DNA of 64,000 bases from a bacterium (lineage in GTDB: Bacteria > Desulfobacterota > Binatia > HRBIN30 > CADEER01), in assembly GCA_019637795.1 (NCBI GenBank), contig JAHBUY010000008.1, positions 1 through 64,000 of the forward strand, in the 5' to 3' direction. Numbering within the stretch: the stretch's first letter is position 1; the number at the start of each line of letters is the position of its first letter. A program made the position numbers and the translations under genes. The notes beneath the pieces are model-generated. The model was not told the origin of the DNA, ran no database searches, and saw only the letters and a program-made list of their open reading frames with translations. Of the stretch, positions 20,968-31,100 are shown one piece after another.

Positions 20968-23704
20968 GGTGCTTCCTGAGGGCGCGGTCGACGATGTCGG
21001 CCTGCTCCGCCTGATGGATCTTGTACGAACCCGTCGCCGGGCTGGCCGCTTCATCGCGGCCGATGTAGCGCAGCGGCCGCTCGCCAATCAGCGGCAGCAG
21101 CCGCTGGTGGACGAAGTGCCAGGCGCCCATGTTCCAGGCCTCCTCCTGCGCCCAGCAGACCTCGCTCGCGGCGCCGAACGGCGCCAGCGCGGCGGCGATC
21201 TCGGCGGCCGGGAAGGGGTAGAGCTGCTCGACGCGAATGATCGCCACCTCGTGCGCGTCGCGTTGCTCGCGGGCGATGGCGAGGTCGTAGTAGAGCTTGC
21301 CGCTGCACAGCAGGACGCGCCGCACCGCGGCCGCGTCGAGCGCCGCCGTCTCGGGCAGCACGGGCTGGAACGTGCCATCGCTCAGCGCCGCGACGTCCGA
21401 CACCGCCAGCTTGTGGCGCAGCAGGCTCTTCGGGCTCATCACCACCAGCGGCTTGCGGAAGTTGCGCCGCATCTGGCGCCGCAGCGCGTGGAAGTACTGG
21501 GCGGGCGTCGTGAGATTGCACACCTGCCAGTTGTTCTCCGCCGAGAGCTGGAGGTAGCGCTCGAGGCGGGCGCTGGAATGCTCCGGCCCCTGCCCCTCCA
21601 GGCCGTGCGGCAGCAGCATCACCAGGCCGCTCATGCGCTGCCACTTCGATTCGGCGGAGGAGATGAACTGGTCGATCATCACCTGGGCGCCGTTGGCGAA
21701 GTCGCCGAACTGCGCCTCCCAGAGCACCAGGTTGCGCGGGTCGGCGGAGCTGAAGCCATACTCGAATCCGAGCACCGCCGCCTCGGACAACATGGTGTCG
21801 ACGATCTGCAGCCAGCCCTGATCGGGCGCGAGGTGCTGCAGCGGCACATGGCGCGCCGCCGTGGTGCGGTCGGTGAGCACCGCGTGGCGTTGGCTGAACG
21901 TGCCGCGGCCGCTGTCCTGGCCGGCCAGGCGGACGTTGGTGCCCTCGCGGAGCAGCGAGCCGAACGCCAGCATCTCGGCGCAGGCCCAGTCGATGCCGCG
22001 GCCGGCCCGCACCGCGGCGGCCCGCTCCTCCAACAGCTTGCGTTGACGCGGATGGGCGTCGAAGCCGTCCGGGATCCGGCTGGCGGCGTCGGCGATGGCG
22101 ATCAGCTCGGCCGCCGGGACGCGGGTGTCGGCGCTCCAGTCGCTGCCGGCCCAGGTGAAGCCCTTCCACAGGCCGCCGAGGGCGAACACCTGCTGGCGCG
22201 GCATGAAGTCGCGCGCGTAGTTGATCGCATCCTCGAGCAGCTCGCGGAGCTCGCTCTTGTAGCGATCCGCCGTCGCCTGATCGAGGACGCCGCGCTCGAT
22301 CAACCGCTGCGCATACAGCTCGCGCACCGTCGGCAACGCGTTGATGATGGTGTACATCGTCGGTTGCGTGAAGGTCGGGTCGTCGGTTTCGTTGTGACCG
22401 TGGCGGCGGTAGCAGAGGATGTTGATGATCACGTCGACCCGGAAGCGGTTGCGGTACGCGGCCGCCAGGCGCGCCGCCTGCACCGCGGCCTCGGGGTCGT
22501 TGCCGTTGACGTGGAACACCGGCGCCTGGATCACCTTGGCGACGTCGCTGGCGTACCGCGTGAAGCGGTAATCCTCGGGGCGGGCGGTGAAGCCGACCTG
22601 GTTGTCGACGATGACGTGGATGGTGCCGCCGGTCCGGTAGTTGGCGAGCTCGGACAGGGCCAGCGTCTCGGTGACCAGTCCCTGGCCGGTGAAGGCCGCA
22701 TCGCCGTGGATGAGCAGCGGCATCACGGTCGTGCCGTCGCGATCGTGATGCACCATCTGCTTGGCGCGCACGATGCCCTCGGCCACCGGATTCACCGCTT
22801 CGAGGTGGCTGGGATTGGAGAGCAGCGACACGTGCACGGTGCGGCCGCTGCGCGTCGTGTGATCGCGCGCATAGCCGAGATGGTACTTCACGTCGCCGTC
22901 GCCCTGGACCGCGTTGGGCAGGAAGGAGCCCTCGAACTCGGCGAGGATCATCTCGTACGGCTTGCGCAGGACGTTGGCGAGGACGTTGAGGCGGCCGCGG
23001 TGCGGCATCCCCATCACGATCTCCTCGACCCCCGCGCCGCCCGATTCCTCGACCAGCGTGTCGAGCAGCGGGATCAGCACTTCGGCGCCCTCGAGCGAGA
23101 AGCGCTTCTGGCCGACGTACTTGGTGTGGAGAAACTCCTCGAAGCCGGTGGCGGCGACCAACCGGTCGTAGACGTGGCGGCGATCCTCGGCGGTGAGCTG
23201 CGGCTCGTTCAGCGTCGGCTCCATCCGCTCCTTGAGCCAGTCGCGCTGCGTCTTGTCCGAGATGTACATGTACTCGACCGCGATCGTGCGGCAGTACGTC
23301 GCCTTCAGCAGCGTGATCAGCTCGCGCAGGGTCGCCTGCGGCTGGCGGCGGAAGTGGGGGCACTCGACCAGACGATCGAGATCGCTCTCCCGGAAGCCGA
23401 ACTCCTGCATCGCCAGCAGCGGGTGTTCGGTGAGGTTGCCGCCCAGTGGGTTGAGGTCGGCGATCAGGTGCCCCAGCTCGCGGTAGCTGTGGATCAGATC
23501 CTGGACGCCGAAGATGCGCTCGGCGGCCTCCGGCGGCGCCGCGGCCGTGGCGGGCGCCGGCGCGCGGTGGCCGTTGCTGCCCAACTCGAAGCCGGCGAAG
23601 AAGTGGGCCCAGTCGGCGCCGACAGACCCGGGATCGCGGCGGTACTGCCGGTAGAGATCGTCGATGTAGTCGGGATTGGCCCGCAGAATGAAGTCGAGAT
23701 CCAT
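20957..23704 (-). CDS. odhA: 2-oxoglutarate dehydrogenase E1
   Basis: A 915-residue ThDP-dependent E1 that decarboxylates 2-oxoglutarate in the TCA cycle. The N-terminal FILRANPDYIDDLYRQYRRD is the E2-interaction segment. Typical SucA stretches follow: GMPHRGRLNVLANVL, HGDAAFTGQGLVTETLALS, VDNQVGFTARPEDYRFTRY and CYRRHGHNETDDPTFTQP. The ATG at 23704 follows an AGGAGG about seven bases upstream and gives the standard N-terminus; an in-frame ATG nine codons upstream is less likely. First gene of odhA-odhB-lpd and divergent from the Fe-S Rrf2 regulator gene. Confidence 0.96.
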
Positions 23705-23882
23705 GCGCCGCCTCCTGCGCGGCGACTCCACAGTCTAGCAGACCTGCGGGTGAACACACCCGGGAGCGCCGCAACCGGGGGCGTGCCCAGCACCCCCACA
23801 ACCCTCTGCCACATCGCGTTCCCTACGTTGACTTGCCGCCCGGCGCAAGCTCAGGTTCCGAATGCGGCAACGGCGATGGCCC

Positions 23883-24398
23883 ATGACTGACAAGCCCGAG
23901 AACGGTTCCGACAGCGAGGCCGCGGCGCGCGGCGCGCGGCGCAGCTCGCTGATGCACGTCGGCCGCCGGGTCGACTACGCCGTGCGCGCGCTCGCCTACC
24001 TCGCGGCGCAGCCCGACGGGCGCGTCGTCGGCCGTGCCGAGATCGAGGCGCGACAGCACATCCCGCGCTCCTTTCTGGCCAAGATCCTGCGCCGCTTGGT
24101 CGCCGCCGGCCTGCTCGAATCGGTGGCGGGCGTCGGCGGCGGCTTCCGCCTCTGCCGTTCCCCGGCGACGGTGACCATCCGCCAGGTGTACGAAGCGGTC
24201 GAAGGGGAGCTGGCGCTCATCGACTGCCTGCGCGGCGATGTCTGCAGCTTCGACCCGGTGTGCTCGCAGATCGATGTCTGGCGGGGCGCCCAACGCCGGC
24301 TCGCCGCCTACCTCGAGGGCATCTCGATCGCCGACGTCGCCGATCCGCAGGGGCTGAACGCGCGCCTGGCCGCGGCCCGCGAACGCGCCAGGTCCTGA
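23883..24398 (+). CDS. Rrf2-family regulator with IscR/NsrR-type cysteines
   Basis: A 171-residue transcription factor. The Rrf2 winged helix starts at RRVDYAVRALAYLAAQPDG, with the recognition helix near PRSFLAKILRRLVAAGLLES and the wing VGGGFRLCRSPATVTI. The three cysteines in DCLRGDVCSFDPVCSQ have the C-x5-C-x5-C spacing of the IscR and NsrR cluster ligands, so it probably senses iron-sulfur status, oxygen or NO through a bound cluster. An N-terminal extension of about 20 residues precedes the domain. It is divergent from odhA across 178 bp, so autoregulation and control of the odh operon are plausible inferences. Confidence 0.85.
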   Translation: MTDKPENGSDSEAAARGARRSSLMHVGRRVDYAVRALAYLAAQPDGRVVGRAEIEARQHIPRSFLAKILRRLVAAGLLESVAGVGGGFRLCRSPATVTIRQVYEAVEGELALIDCLRGDVCSFDPVCSQIDVWRGAQRRLAAYLEGISIADVADPQGLNARLAAARERARS

Positions 24399-24493
24399 GC
24401 GTCGGGCCCGCCGCGTCGAGATCATTTCATCGTCGCGTCACCCCCGCGTCGCGTCCATGTCATCCGGCGTCCTTAGCCTGATGGCCGACAGCG

Positions 24494-25243
24494 ATGCTCA
24501 GTCAGGCGACAGACCCCACCTCCGCGACGCCCTTCACCGTCCGCCTCGCCACCTCCGCGGCGGACATCCGCGCCGCGCAGCGCCTGCGCTACGAGGTCTT
24601 CGCCCTCGAGATGGGCGCCCGCCTGGCGAGCGCCGACAGTGGCCTCGATCGCGACCGCTGGGACGAGCACTGCGACCACCTGCTGGTGGGCGAGCGCGGC
24701 AGCGGGCGGGTCGTCGGCACCTACCGGATGCTGCCGCCGGCGCGCGCCGCGGCGGCCGGCGGCTGGTACTGCGGCGAGGAGTTCGACGTCAGCCGCCTGC
24801 TCGCGGCGCGGCAACGGATCGTCGAGGTCGGCCGCGCCTGTGTCGATCCCGCCTACCGCAGCGGCCTGGTCATCGCCCTGCTGTGGGCCGGCCTGATGCG
24901 CTACCTGCGTCGGCACGGCGGCGCCTACGCCATCGGCTGCGCCAGCATCGGCACCGAGGACGGCGGTCATCTCGCCGCCAGCATCTGCCGGCGCGTCCTG
25001 CGCGACCACCTCGCGCCACCCGCCTGGCGCGTCACGCCGCGCCAGGCATTCGTCCTCGAGGGCTGGGAGGATGTCGCCGATCCGACCCTGCCGCCGTTGC
25101 TCAAGGGCTACCTGCGCCTCGGCGCCGATGTCTGCGGTCCCCCGGCCTGGGATCCCGCCTTCCGCACCGCCGACCTGCTGATCCGCCTCGATGTCGCCCG
25201 CGCCAATCCGCGCTATGTCGACCGTCTCCTGCGCGCCGCCTGA
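24494..25243 (+). CDS. olsB: ornithine-acyl-ACP N-acyltransferase
   Basis: A 249-residue GNAT-fold protein of the OlsB family, which N-acylates ornithine with 3-hydroxy-acyl-ACP to give lyso-ornithine lipid. Family features seen are RLRYEVFALEMG near the N-terminus, the His/Asp-rich DEHCDHLLV, GTYRMLPP, and the acyl-binding segment RIVEVGRACVDPAYRSG. It overlaps the downstream acyltransferase gene, which is the expected OlsA partner, so the pair is a coupled ornithine-lipid operon. Such phosphorus-free lipids are typically made under phosphate stress; no Pho box was identified. Confidence 0.88.
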   Translation: MLSQATDPTSATPFTVRLATSAADIRAAQRLRYEVFALEMGARLASADSGLDRDRWDEHCDHLLVGERGSGRVVGTYRMLPPARAAAAGGWYCGEEFDVSRLLAARQRIVEVGRACVDPAYRSGLVIALLWAGLMRYLRRHGGAYAIGCASIGTEDGGHLAASICRRVLRDHLAPPAWRVTPRQAFVLEGWEDVADPTLPPLLKGYLRLGADVCGPPAWDPAFRTADLLIRLDVARANPRYVDRLLRAA

Positions 25244-26021
25244 CCGGCGCACCCCGTTCGCCACCCGGGCGGCACGCCTGACCCGACTGCTCGCGCACCT
25301 GTTGCGCATGTGGGCCGGCGCCCGACTGCTGGCGCCGCGCCTGCGGCCGGCGGCGCGCGCCCACCTGATGCGGCGCTGGGCGCGGCGGCTGCTGCGGGGG
25401 CTGGCGGTCGAGGTCCGCCTGCACGGCGCCCCGGTCCCGGAGGCGGCGCTGCTGGTCGCCAACCACGTCTCGTGGCTCGATACCTACGCGATCCACACCG
25501 TCGAGGCGGCGCGCTTCGTCGCCAAGGCGGAGGTCGGCACCTGGCCGGTGATCGGCACCATCGCGGCGCGTTTCGGCACCATCTTCATTCGCCGCCGCTG
25601 CGTCCGCTCGGCGGCCCGCGTCGTCGGCGCGCTCGCCGAGGCGCTCTGTCGCGGCGAGTCAGTGGCCGCCTTCCCCGAGGCGACCACCAGCGACGGCCGC
25701 GACCTGCTCCCCTTCTTCCCGGCGATGTTTCAGGCCGCCGTGCTCACCGGGGCGCGCGTGCAGCCGGTGGCGCTCCGCTACCGCGACGTCGCCGGCGGCC
25801 ATTCCACCGCCGCGCCCTACGTCGGCGCGATGTCGATCCTCGACTCGTTGCGTCTGCTGGTGCGCGAGCCGCGGATGACCGTGGACGTCATCTTCTGCCC
25901 GCCGATCGATCCGCACGGCCTCGGTCGCCGCGAGCTCGCCGCCCGCAGCCGCGCCGCCATCGCCGACGCCCTGGGGCTTGCCGCGGCAACCGATCCGACG
26001 CCGCTGCGTCGCGCTGCCTGA
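25215..26021 (+). CDS. olsA: lysophospholipid/lyso-ornithine lipid O-acyltransferase
   Basis: A PlsC-type acyltransferase of about 268 residues. The catalytic NHVSWLD motif (NHx4D) is present, followed by FIRRR and the FPEATTSDG block (PEGT in most family members). A hydrophobic N-terminal helix (about 15-45) fits peripheral or monotopic membrane binding. It overlaps the end of olsB, so it should be the O-acyltransferase completing ornithine lipid. The start is uncertain: the ATG at 25215 is used, but ATG 25191 is in frame; neither has a clear ribosome site, as expected for a coupled gene. Confidence 0.85.
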   Translation: MSTVSCAPPDRRTPFATRAARLTRLLAHLLRMWAGARLLAPRLRPAARAHLMRRWARRLLRGLAVEVRLHGAPVPEAALLVANHVSWLDTYAIHTVEAARFVAKAEVGTWPVIGTIAARFGTIFIRRRCVRSAARVVGALAEALCRGESVAAFPEATTSDGRDLLPFFPAMFQAAVLTGARVQPVALRYRDVAGGHSTAAPYVGAMSILDSLRLLVREPRMTVDVIFCPPIDPHGLGRRELAARSRAAIADALGLAAATDPTPLRRAA

Positions 26022-26030
26022 GCCCCGCGC

Positions 26031-26564
26031 TCAGGGGCGCGCCTTCATCGCGTAGATGCGCGTCACCTCGATCTCCAACGCGACGGTGCGGCGCGGCTGG
26101 CCGCTCGCGCCCGGCCGCGTGTCGCGCAGGCTGTCCGGCAGCTCGCGGGCGACGCCGTGGACGATCGCGGCGGCGCCGTCCGGGCCCCAGGTGGTGAGCG
26201 CGACGCGCGGGTTGGCGCGCAGGTCGCGCCGCCGCGCCGCGTTCTCGTAGATCGTCGAGCGCAGGCGCCCGGCGACGAACTCGGCATGCACCGGGGCGAG
26301 ATGGGGGGTGCCGTTGGCGCCGCTGGTGGCCATCGCCTTCATGCGGGTGCCGTTCCAGAAGGCGACCAGCTCGGCGGCGGTCATCCGGCGCTCGGGGCGG
26401 TCGAAGGTCTCGAGGACCGCCGCTCCACCGCGGGCTCGGCCGCGATCGAGCGCCGCCTGGATCGGCGCCAGCATCTCGGCCGACCAGGTCGAGGGATCCT
26501 TGTCGCCGTCGGCGGCGCCGGCGGCGATGGGCTGGCGGCAGGCGGGGTCGGCAGGCGTCGTCAT
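26031..26564 (-). CDS. pyridoxamine 5'-phosphate oxidase-like (FMN-binding split barrel) protein
   Basis: A 177-residue protein. After an N-terminal helical part it has the split-barrel pattern of PPOX-type flavoproteins: MKAMATSGANGTPHLAPVHA, LRSTIYENAARRRDLRANPR and VALTTWGPDGAAAIVHGVA. The stretch RRRDLRANPRVAL is the usual flavin-phosphate region. Members bind FMN, F420 or heme-related ligands; which applies here is not decidable by eye. The ATG at 26564 is preferred over one six codons upstream. Converges on the olsBA operon, leaving nine bases between stops. Confidence 0.72.
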   Translation of the reverse strand: MTTPADPACRQPIAAGAADGDKDPSTWSAEMLAPIQAALDRGRARGGAAVLETFDRPERRMTAAELVAFWNGTRMKAMATSGANGTPHLAPVHAEFVAGRLRSTIYENAARRRDLRANPRVALTTWGPDGAAAIVHGVARELPDSLRDTRPGASGQPRRTVALEIEVTRIYAMKARP

Positions 26565-26609
26565 GCCTGCCGGATAGCACATCGACCGCCGCGCCGAACG
26601 CCGTGCGCG

Positions 26610-26774
26610 CTATGCCGGCTGAGGTTCGCCGCCGGAAGGATCGCCCGCGGGCGGGTCGTCACTCCTGACTTCCATGGCTGCCGCCGCCAGGGCGGCCGCC
26701 CGCTCCGGCGGCAAGGGGCGAATCGCATACGGCAGCAGCCAGCCTTGTTTGGGATTGTACGATCGATTGGGCAT
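26610..26774 (-). CDS. candidate small protein (54 residues)
   Basis: A short frame with coding-like composition: a basic/aromatic N-terminus (MPNRSYNPKQGWLLPYAIRP) followed by an Ala-rich helix and an acidic/Pro tail. GGAGAG lies about eight bases before the ATG. I recognise no family. It is separated from the PPOX-like gene by 45 bases and could be cotranscribed with it. Many accidental frames exist at this GC content, so the call rests mainly on the ribosome site and the aromatic-rich start. Confidence 0.35.
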   Translation of the reverse strand: MPNRSYNPKQGWLLPYAIRPLPPERAAALAAAAMEVRSDDPPAGDPSGGEPQPA

Positions 26775-26941
26775 CGGGCGCTCTCCGAACGAGGGATGGC
26801 TCGCCCCACAGCAAGATCGCGGCCCGCGCTGCACGGTCGGCTGTGTCGGATCGCATACCGCCGGCGGGGCGGCGCGGATGCGTCACTCCGTCCCGCAGTG
26901 AGGCATTCCGTACCGTGTCGCGTTGCGTCTTCGCGGGGTTT

Positions 26942-26966
26942 CGCGGCCGCAGTCAGTGCGGCCGCG
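26942..26966. terminator. 9-bp hairpin at the end of the HEAT-repeat gene
   Basis: Arms 26942-26950 and 26958-26966 pair perfectly around a seven-base loop that contains the stop codon of the HEAT-repeat gene. No T-tract. The arms are themselves GCGGCCGC palindromes, so this may be compositional. Confidence 0.3.
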
Positions 26967-28170
26967 GGCCCTGGCCGAGCGCCAGGCGCGCATACTGGCG
27001 CAGGGTGGGATCGGGCAGCTCGACCATCAGGCGGCGCAGCGCCTGTTCGCCGCTGGGGCCGGCGAGGGCGAGCGCGGTGAGCGCGCCGCGCGCCTCCGCA
27101 GGACGGGTGCGGGCGACGTCCTCGAGCTGCGGTACGGCGGCGGCACCGAGCCGGCCGAGCGCCTCGGCGGCGGCGGAGCGGACCGAGGGGTCGCCGTCGG
27201 CCAGGGCGGGGACGCAGGCGTCGACCCCCCAGGTCGTGCGCGTGTCGGCGAGCGCCACCGCGGCGGCCGCGCGCACGCGCGGATCGGGATCGCTGCGCGC
27301 CAGCGCCGGCAATCGCCGTTCGACGGCGGGGCCGCCGAGGGCGCGCACGCCGACGGCGCGGATGGCGGGCTCGCGGCGTTCGAGGAGCGCTTCGGCGCGC
27401 GCGGCGGGGAGGCCGTCCGCGAACGCGGCGAGCGCCGTCAGCGCCTCGGCTTCGAGCGCGCCGCCCGGGCGCGCGAGCTGCTCCAGGGCCGGACGGGCGG
27501 CGGGCCGGCGCATGCCGCCGACCAGCGCCACGATGGCGGCGCGTTGCGACGGCGCGCGCTCGCCGTCGGCCGCCCAGTCGAGCAGCGCCAGGACGCCCGC
27601 GTCGGGCAATGCGGCGGCGAGCTGCGGCGCCTCGCGCAGGCGCTCGATGGCCAGTGCCGCGAGCAGCGGCGAGCCGCTGCCGGCCATCTCCAGCAGCGCC
27701 GCGGCGCGCGGCGCGCCCTGGTCGCCGGCGGGCAGTGCCGCATAGCGGACGAGCAGCTCCACGTCGCGCGGCGCCGGCTGCCGCAGCATAGCGTCGCCGT
27801 CGCCGGCGATCGCCCGCGCCCCGGGCCGTGGCAGCAGGCGCTGCTTCCACAGCGAGCCGGACGGCGGCTCGACGAGCGCCAGGAGCACCGTGTCGCCATT
27901 GGCCAGGCGCGGCGGCCGGCCGCGCGCCAGCTCCTCCCACAGCACCGGCAGCGCCTCCCCGGCGGCGGCGCCGCGCAGCGGCCGCAGCACCGTCGCGGTG
28001 GCGGTCCACCCGCTGCCGTCGATGGCCTGCACGCCATCGATGCGCACCAGCGCCGCCACCGGCGCGGCGTCGAGCGCGGCCAGCAGCGGCGTGCCGAGCG
28101 CCCGCGGCTGGGCCGCGGCGGCGCCGGCCAGCAGCAGGCCGGCGCCGAGCGCCGCGGCGAGACGGATCAC
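26953..28170 (-). CDS. secreted HEAT-repeat protein
   Basis: A 405-residue protein with an Ala/Leu-rich signal peptide ending AAAAQ (about residue 21), a roughly 100-residue N-terminal domain and then about seven HEAT/PBS-type helical repeats (for example DPDPRVRAAAAVALADT and DGDPSVRSAAAEALGRLG). Such solenoids bind partner proteins. The GTG start overlaps the stop of the upstream PHP lipoprotein gene in a GTGA arrangement (28167-28170), so the two are translationally coupled and probably work together at the cell surface. Partner and function unknown. Confidence 0.75.
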   Translation of the reverse strand: MIRLAAALGAGLLLAGAAAAQPRALGTPLLAALDAAPVAALVRIDGVQAIDGSGWTATATVLRPLRGAAAGEALPVLWEELARGRPPRLANGDTVLLALVEPPSGSLWKQRLLPRPGARAIAGDGDAMLRQPAPRDVELLVRYAALPAGDQGAPRAAALLEMAGSGSPLLAALAIERLREAPQLAAALPDAGVLALLDWAADGERAPSQRAAIVALVGGMRRPAARPALEQLARPGGALEAEALTALAAFADGLPAARAEALLERREPAIRAVGVRALGGPAVERRLPALARSDPDPRVRAAAAVALADTRTTWGVDACVPALADGDPSVRSAAAEALGRLGAAAVPQLEDVARTRPAEARGALTALALAGPSGEQALRRLMVELPDPTLRQYARLALGQGPRPH

Positions 28171-31100
28171 GGCGTGCGCGGCGGGTTGAAGCCGGGCTCG
28201 CCGTCGACGTCGGCGTAGAGCGCGTTGGTCACGCCGAGCGCCAGCGTGCCGGCCTCCCCGAGGTTGCCGTCGGTGAGCTCGGCGAGGGTGGTGTTGGTGG
28301 CGCGGCGCAGATCCTGGCCGAAGACCGGGAACATCGGCGGCGAGACGCCGTCGGTGCCCTTCACGATGACCACGAACCAGGTGTCGGCCTGGAGCGGGAA
28401 GGGCAGGGTGAAGCGCGACACCCAGCGCTCGGCGCCGGGCACGCGGGCGTCCACCACCTCGCGGTCGAGCGGGACGTCGACGCCGGCGGTGAGCACCAGG
28501 GTCGGCTCGGCGCCGTAGAGGGTCGGGATGCCGCCGCGCTCGCGGGCGACGACGGTATCGGCGTTGGCGTAGATCTCGATGCGATCGAACGGCGCCCAGA
28601 GCGGCGCCTGCGCCTCGACGTCGAGCAGCACGGTGCCGTTCTCGCTGCGGACGTCGACGCTGCCGCCGAGCGTCAGGTCGGCGACCGCGTCGGAGCCGTC
28701 GTCGGCGCGCAGCCGGCTCTGCACGTAGACGCCCTGGCCGAAGACGGCGCGCCCGGCGGCGACGGCGCGGGCGACGTCGGCGGGGTCGATGGCCGCCGGG
28801 TCGTCGGTCGGCGACGCCGTCCAGGTGCGCGCCCCGGCGCTGTTCAGCGGCAGGAACTCGTGCGTGTCGGTGTCGCCGATGCCGGTGGTGCGCAGGCCCT
28901 GGTTGAGGTGGTTGAACCAGATGCCGAGGCGCGTATCGAGGAACTCGGACTGCTTGCCGCGGCCCGAGCCGTTCCACAGCTCGAGCGCCTTGAAGTGGGC
29001 GAACTGGTTGCCGCTGTTGGGATCGAGGCGGAAGCGCGTCAGGTCGGCGGCGCCGATGAAGGAGCGCGGCGGCACCTGCTTGGTGTCGATCTGCAGCGGA
29101 TCGAAGGTGCTGTCGATGTGATTGATCTGCACCACCGTGTCGGGCGTCGTGTTCGGGCCGGTCTCGGCCAGCACCTGCAGGTCGGGCAGGTTCAGGGAGT
29201 AGGCGCCGAGCGAGCGGAAGTCCTTGCCCGGCGGCGCCGCCACCGCCCAGTCGGTCGAGCCGCCGTTGGGCAGCGTCGGATCCACCAGCAGGGGATAGGC
29301 GTTGTAGTGGCCGTAGTCCCAGGTGGTGATCTCCTCGCCGATCGTCGCGTGGACGAAGGGCGTGAAGCCGAGGCGCGCGATCGTCGGCGTGAGATCGGTG
29401 TGGGCGTGGTGGTCGGTCATGATGATGTTGTCCACGCCCTCGCCGGCGAACTGACGCACGCGGTCGCTCTCGGGCACCCGCGAATCGGCGCTGGCGATGC
29501 CGTGGACGTGGAAGTCGGAGGAGACGAAGCCGCTGGTGTCCAGCACGCGGGCGATGCGCGCCGCCACCTCGACCGGCGCGCCGCCGGCGGCGACGACGAG
29601 CGGCTGCGTGAACAGCGAGTACTCGGTGCCGCGCGACACGGCGAGCTGGTAGTCGCCGGGCTCGACCTCGAATTCGGCCCGGCCGCTGCTGTCGGTGTAG
29701 CCGACGTAGACGAAGCCGAAGCGCAGCGCTTCGTTCTGGTCGTAGAACAGGCCGGTGGTGTCGCTGCCCGGGAACACCACCTCGGGGCTGGGATCGAAGC
29801 CGACGACGGCGACGCGCGCCGGCAGCGGCTGTTCGTCGGCGTCGGTCACCTGCACGCGGACGCGCCCGGTGGCGGGCAGCGCGATGTTCTGCTCGACCGC
29901 GCCGCCTTCGGCGATGGCGATGGGGTGGACGATCGGTTTCGATCCGCCGCCCTCGTAGGGCGCGCCCTGGCGCGCTGCGGCGACGCCATAGGCCCCCGGC
30001 GGCAGCGTGCCGGCGTAGCAGCCGTCCGGGCCGGTGACGAAGATCGAGGTGACGCTGGTGATGGCGCCGTTGGCGACCGGGCCGACGGCGACCCGCGCCT
30101 GCGGCGCCGGCACGCCGCCGATGGTGACGCAGCCGCGCAGGGCGCCGACCGGCAGCCCCTTGATGGCGCGCTCGAAGTCGACGGCGTTGCTGCCGCTGCC
30201 GTCGCCGACCGCGAGATAGCGGGTGAAGCTGTTGCTGCCGTGCGCCGGCACGAAGAAGGTCGGCGGTCCGCCGAGCACGACGCCGATCACCGAGTTGCTC
30301 TGCATCACGTAGGAGACCCCGGAGGCGGTGAAGAAGCTCGAACCGGGATGCGTGGAGCCGGGAATCGGCAGCGTGACGTGTGCGTAGTCGACCCCCGCCG
30401 CCTCGCCGTAGCCGATGAAGCTCATGACGCTCAGGTCGCTGGTGAGGATCTCCCCGAGACCGGCGGCGGCGCTCGTCCACTGCTCCACCTGGCCGGCGGC
30501 GTTGATGTAGTCGCCGACGTAGAAGCCGCGGTCGACGTCCTCGTTGTTGTAGAGCGTGGTGACCATCTTCACCGCCCGCGCGCCCGGCGCCAGGCTGTAC
30601 TCGGTGCAGCCCTCGACGTCGTAGTCGGCATCGTCGGCGCTGGCGGGGAAGGGCAGGCCGCCGATGTCCTCGATGATCGTCGACGGGTTGACGAAGTCGA
30701 GCACGTCGTCGGGGCCGCAGGTGCGGATCGACGCCGGCCGGCCGTCGCTGCCGTCGTTCACGATCTCCACCGTCTGGGCGTTGATGACGGTCTCGATCTG
30801 CACCGCCGGCTGGATCTCGAGAAAATTGTCGAGCCCGGGGTGGCCGACCAACTCGGCGTCGATGATGTTGCCGCCGAACGCGCCGACGCTGTACAGGTTG
30901 CGCTGCGGCGCGTCCTGGATGATGAAGCGGGCGACGCCGTTGGCCAGCAGCCAGTCGCCGATGCGGCCGTCGGCGAGCGGCCCGGTGATCAGGTCGGCGG
31001 CATCGGTGATGCGCCGCGCCACCGCCTGCGGCGGCAGGTAGCGGAAGCCGACCGTGTTGCTGACCGCGGCGGTGCTGCCGGCGGGAATCGCCGTGACGGT

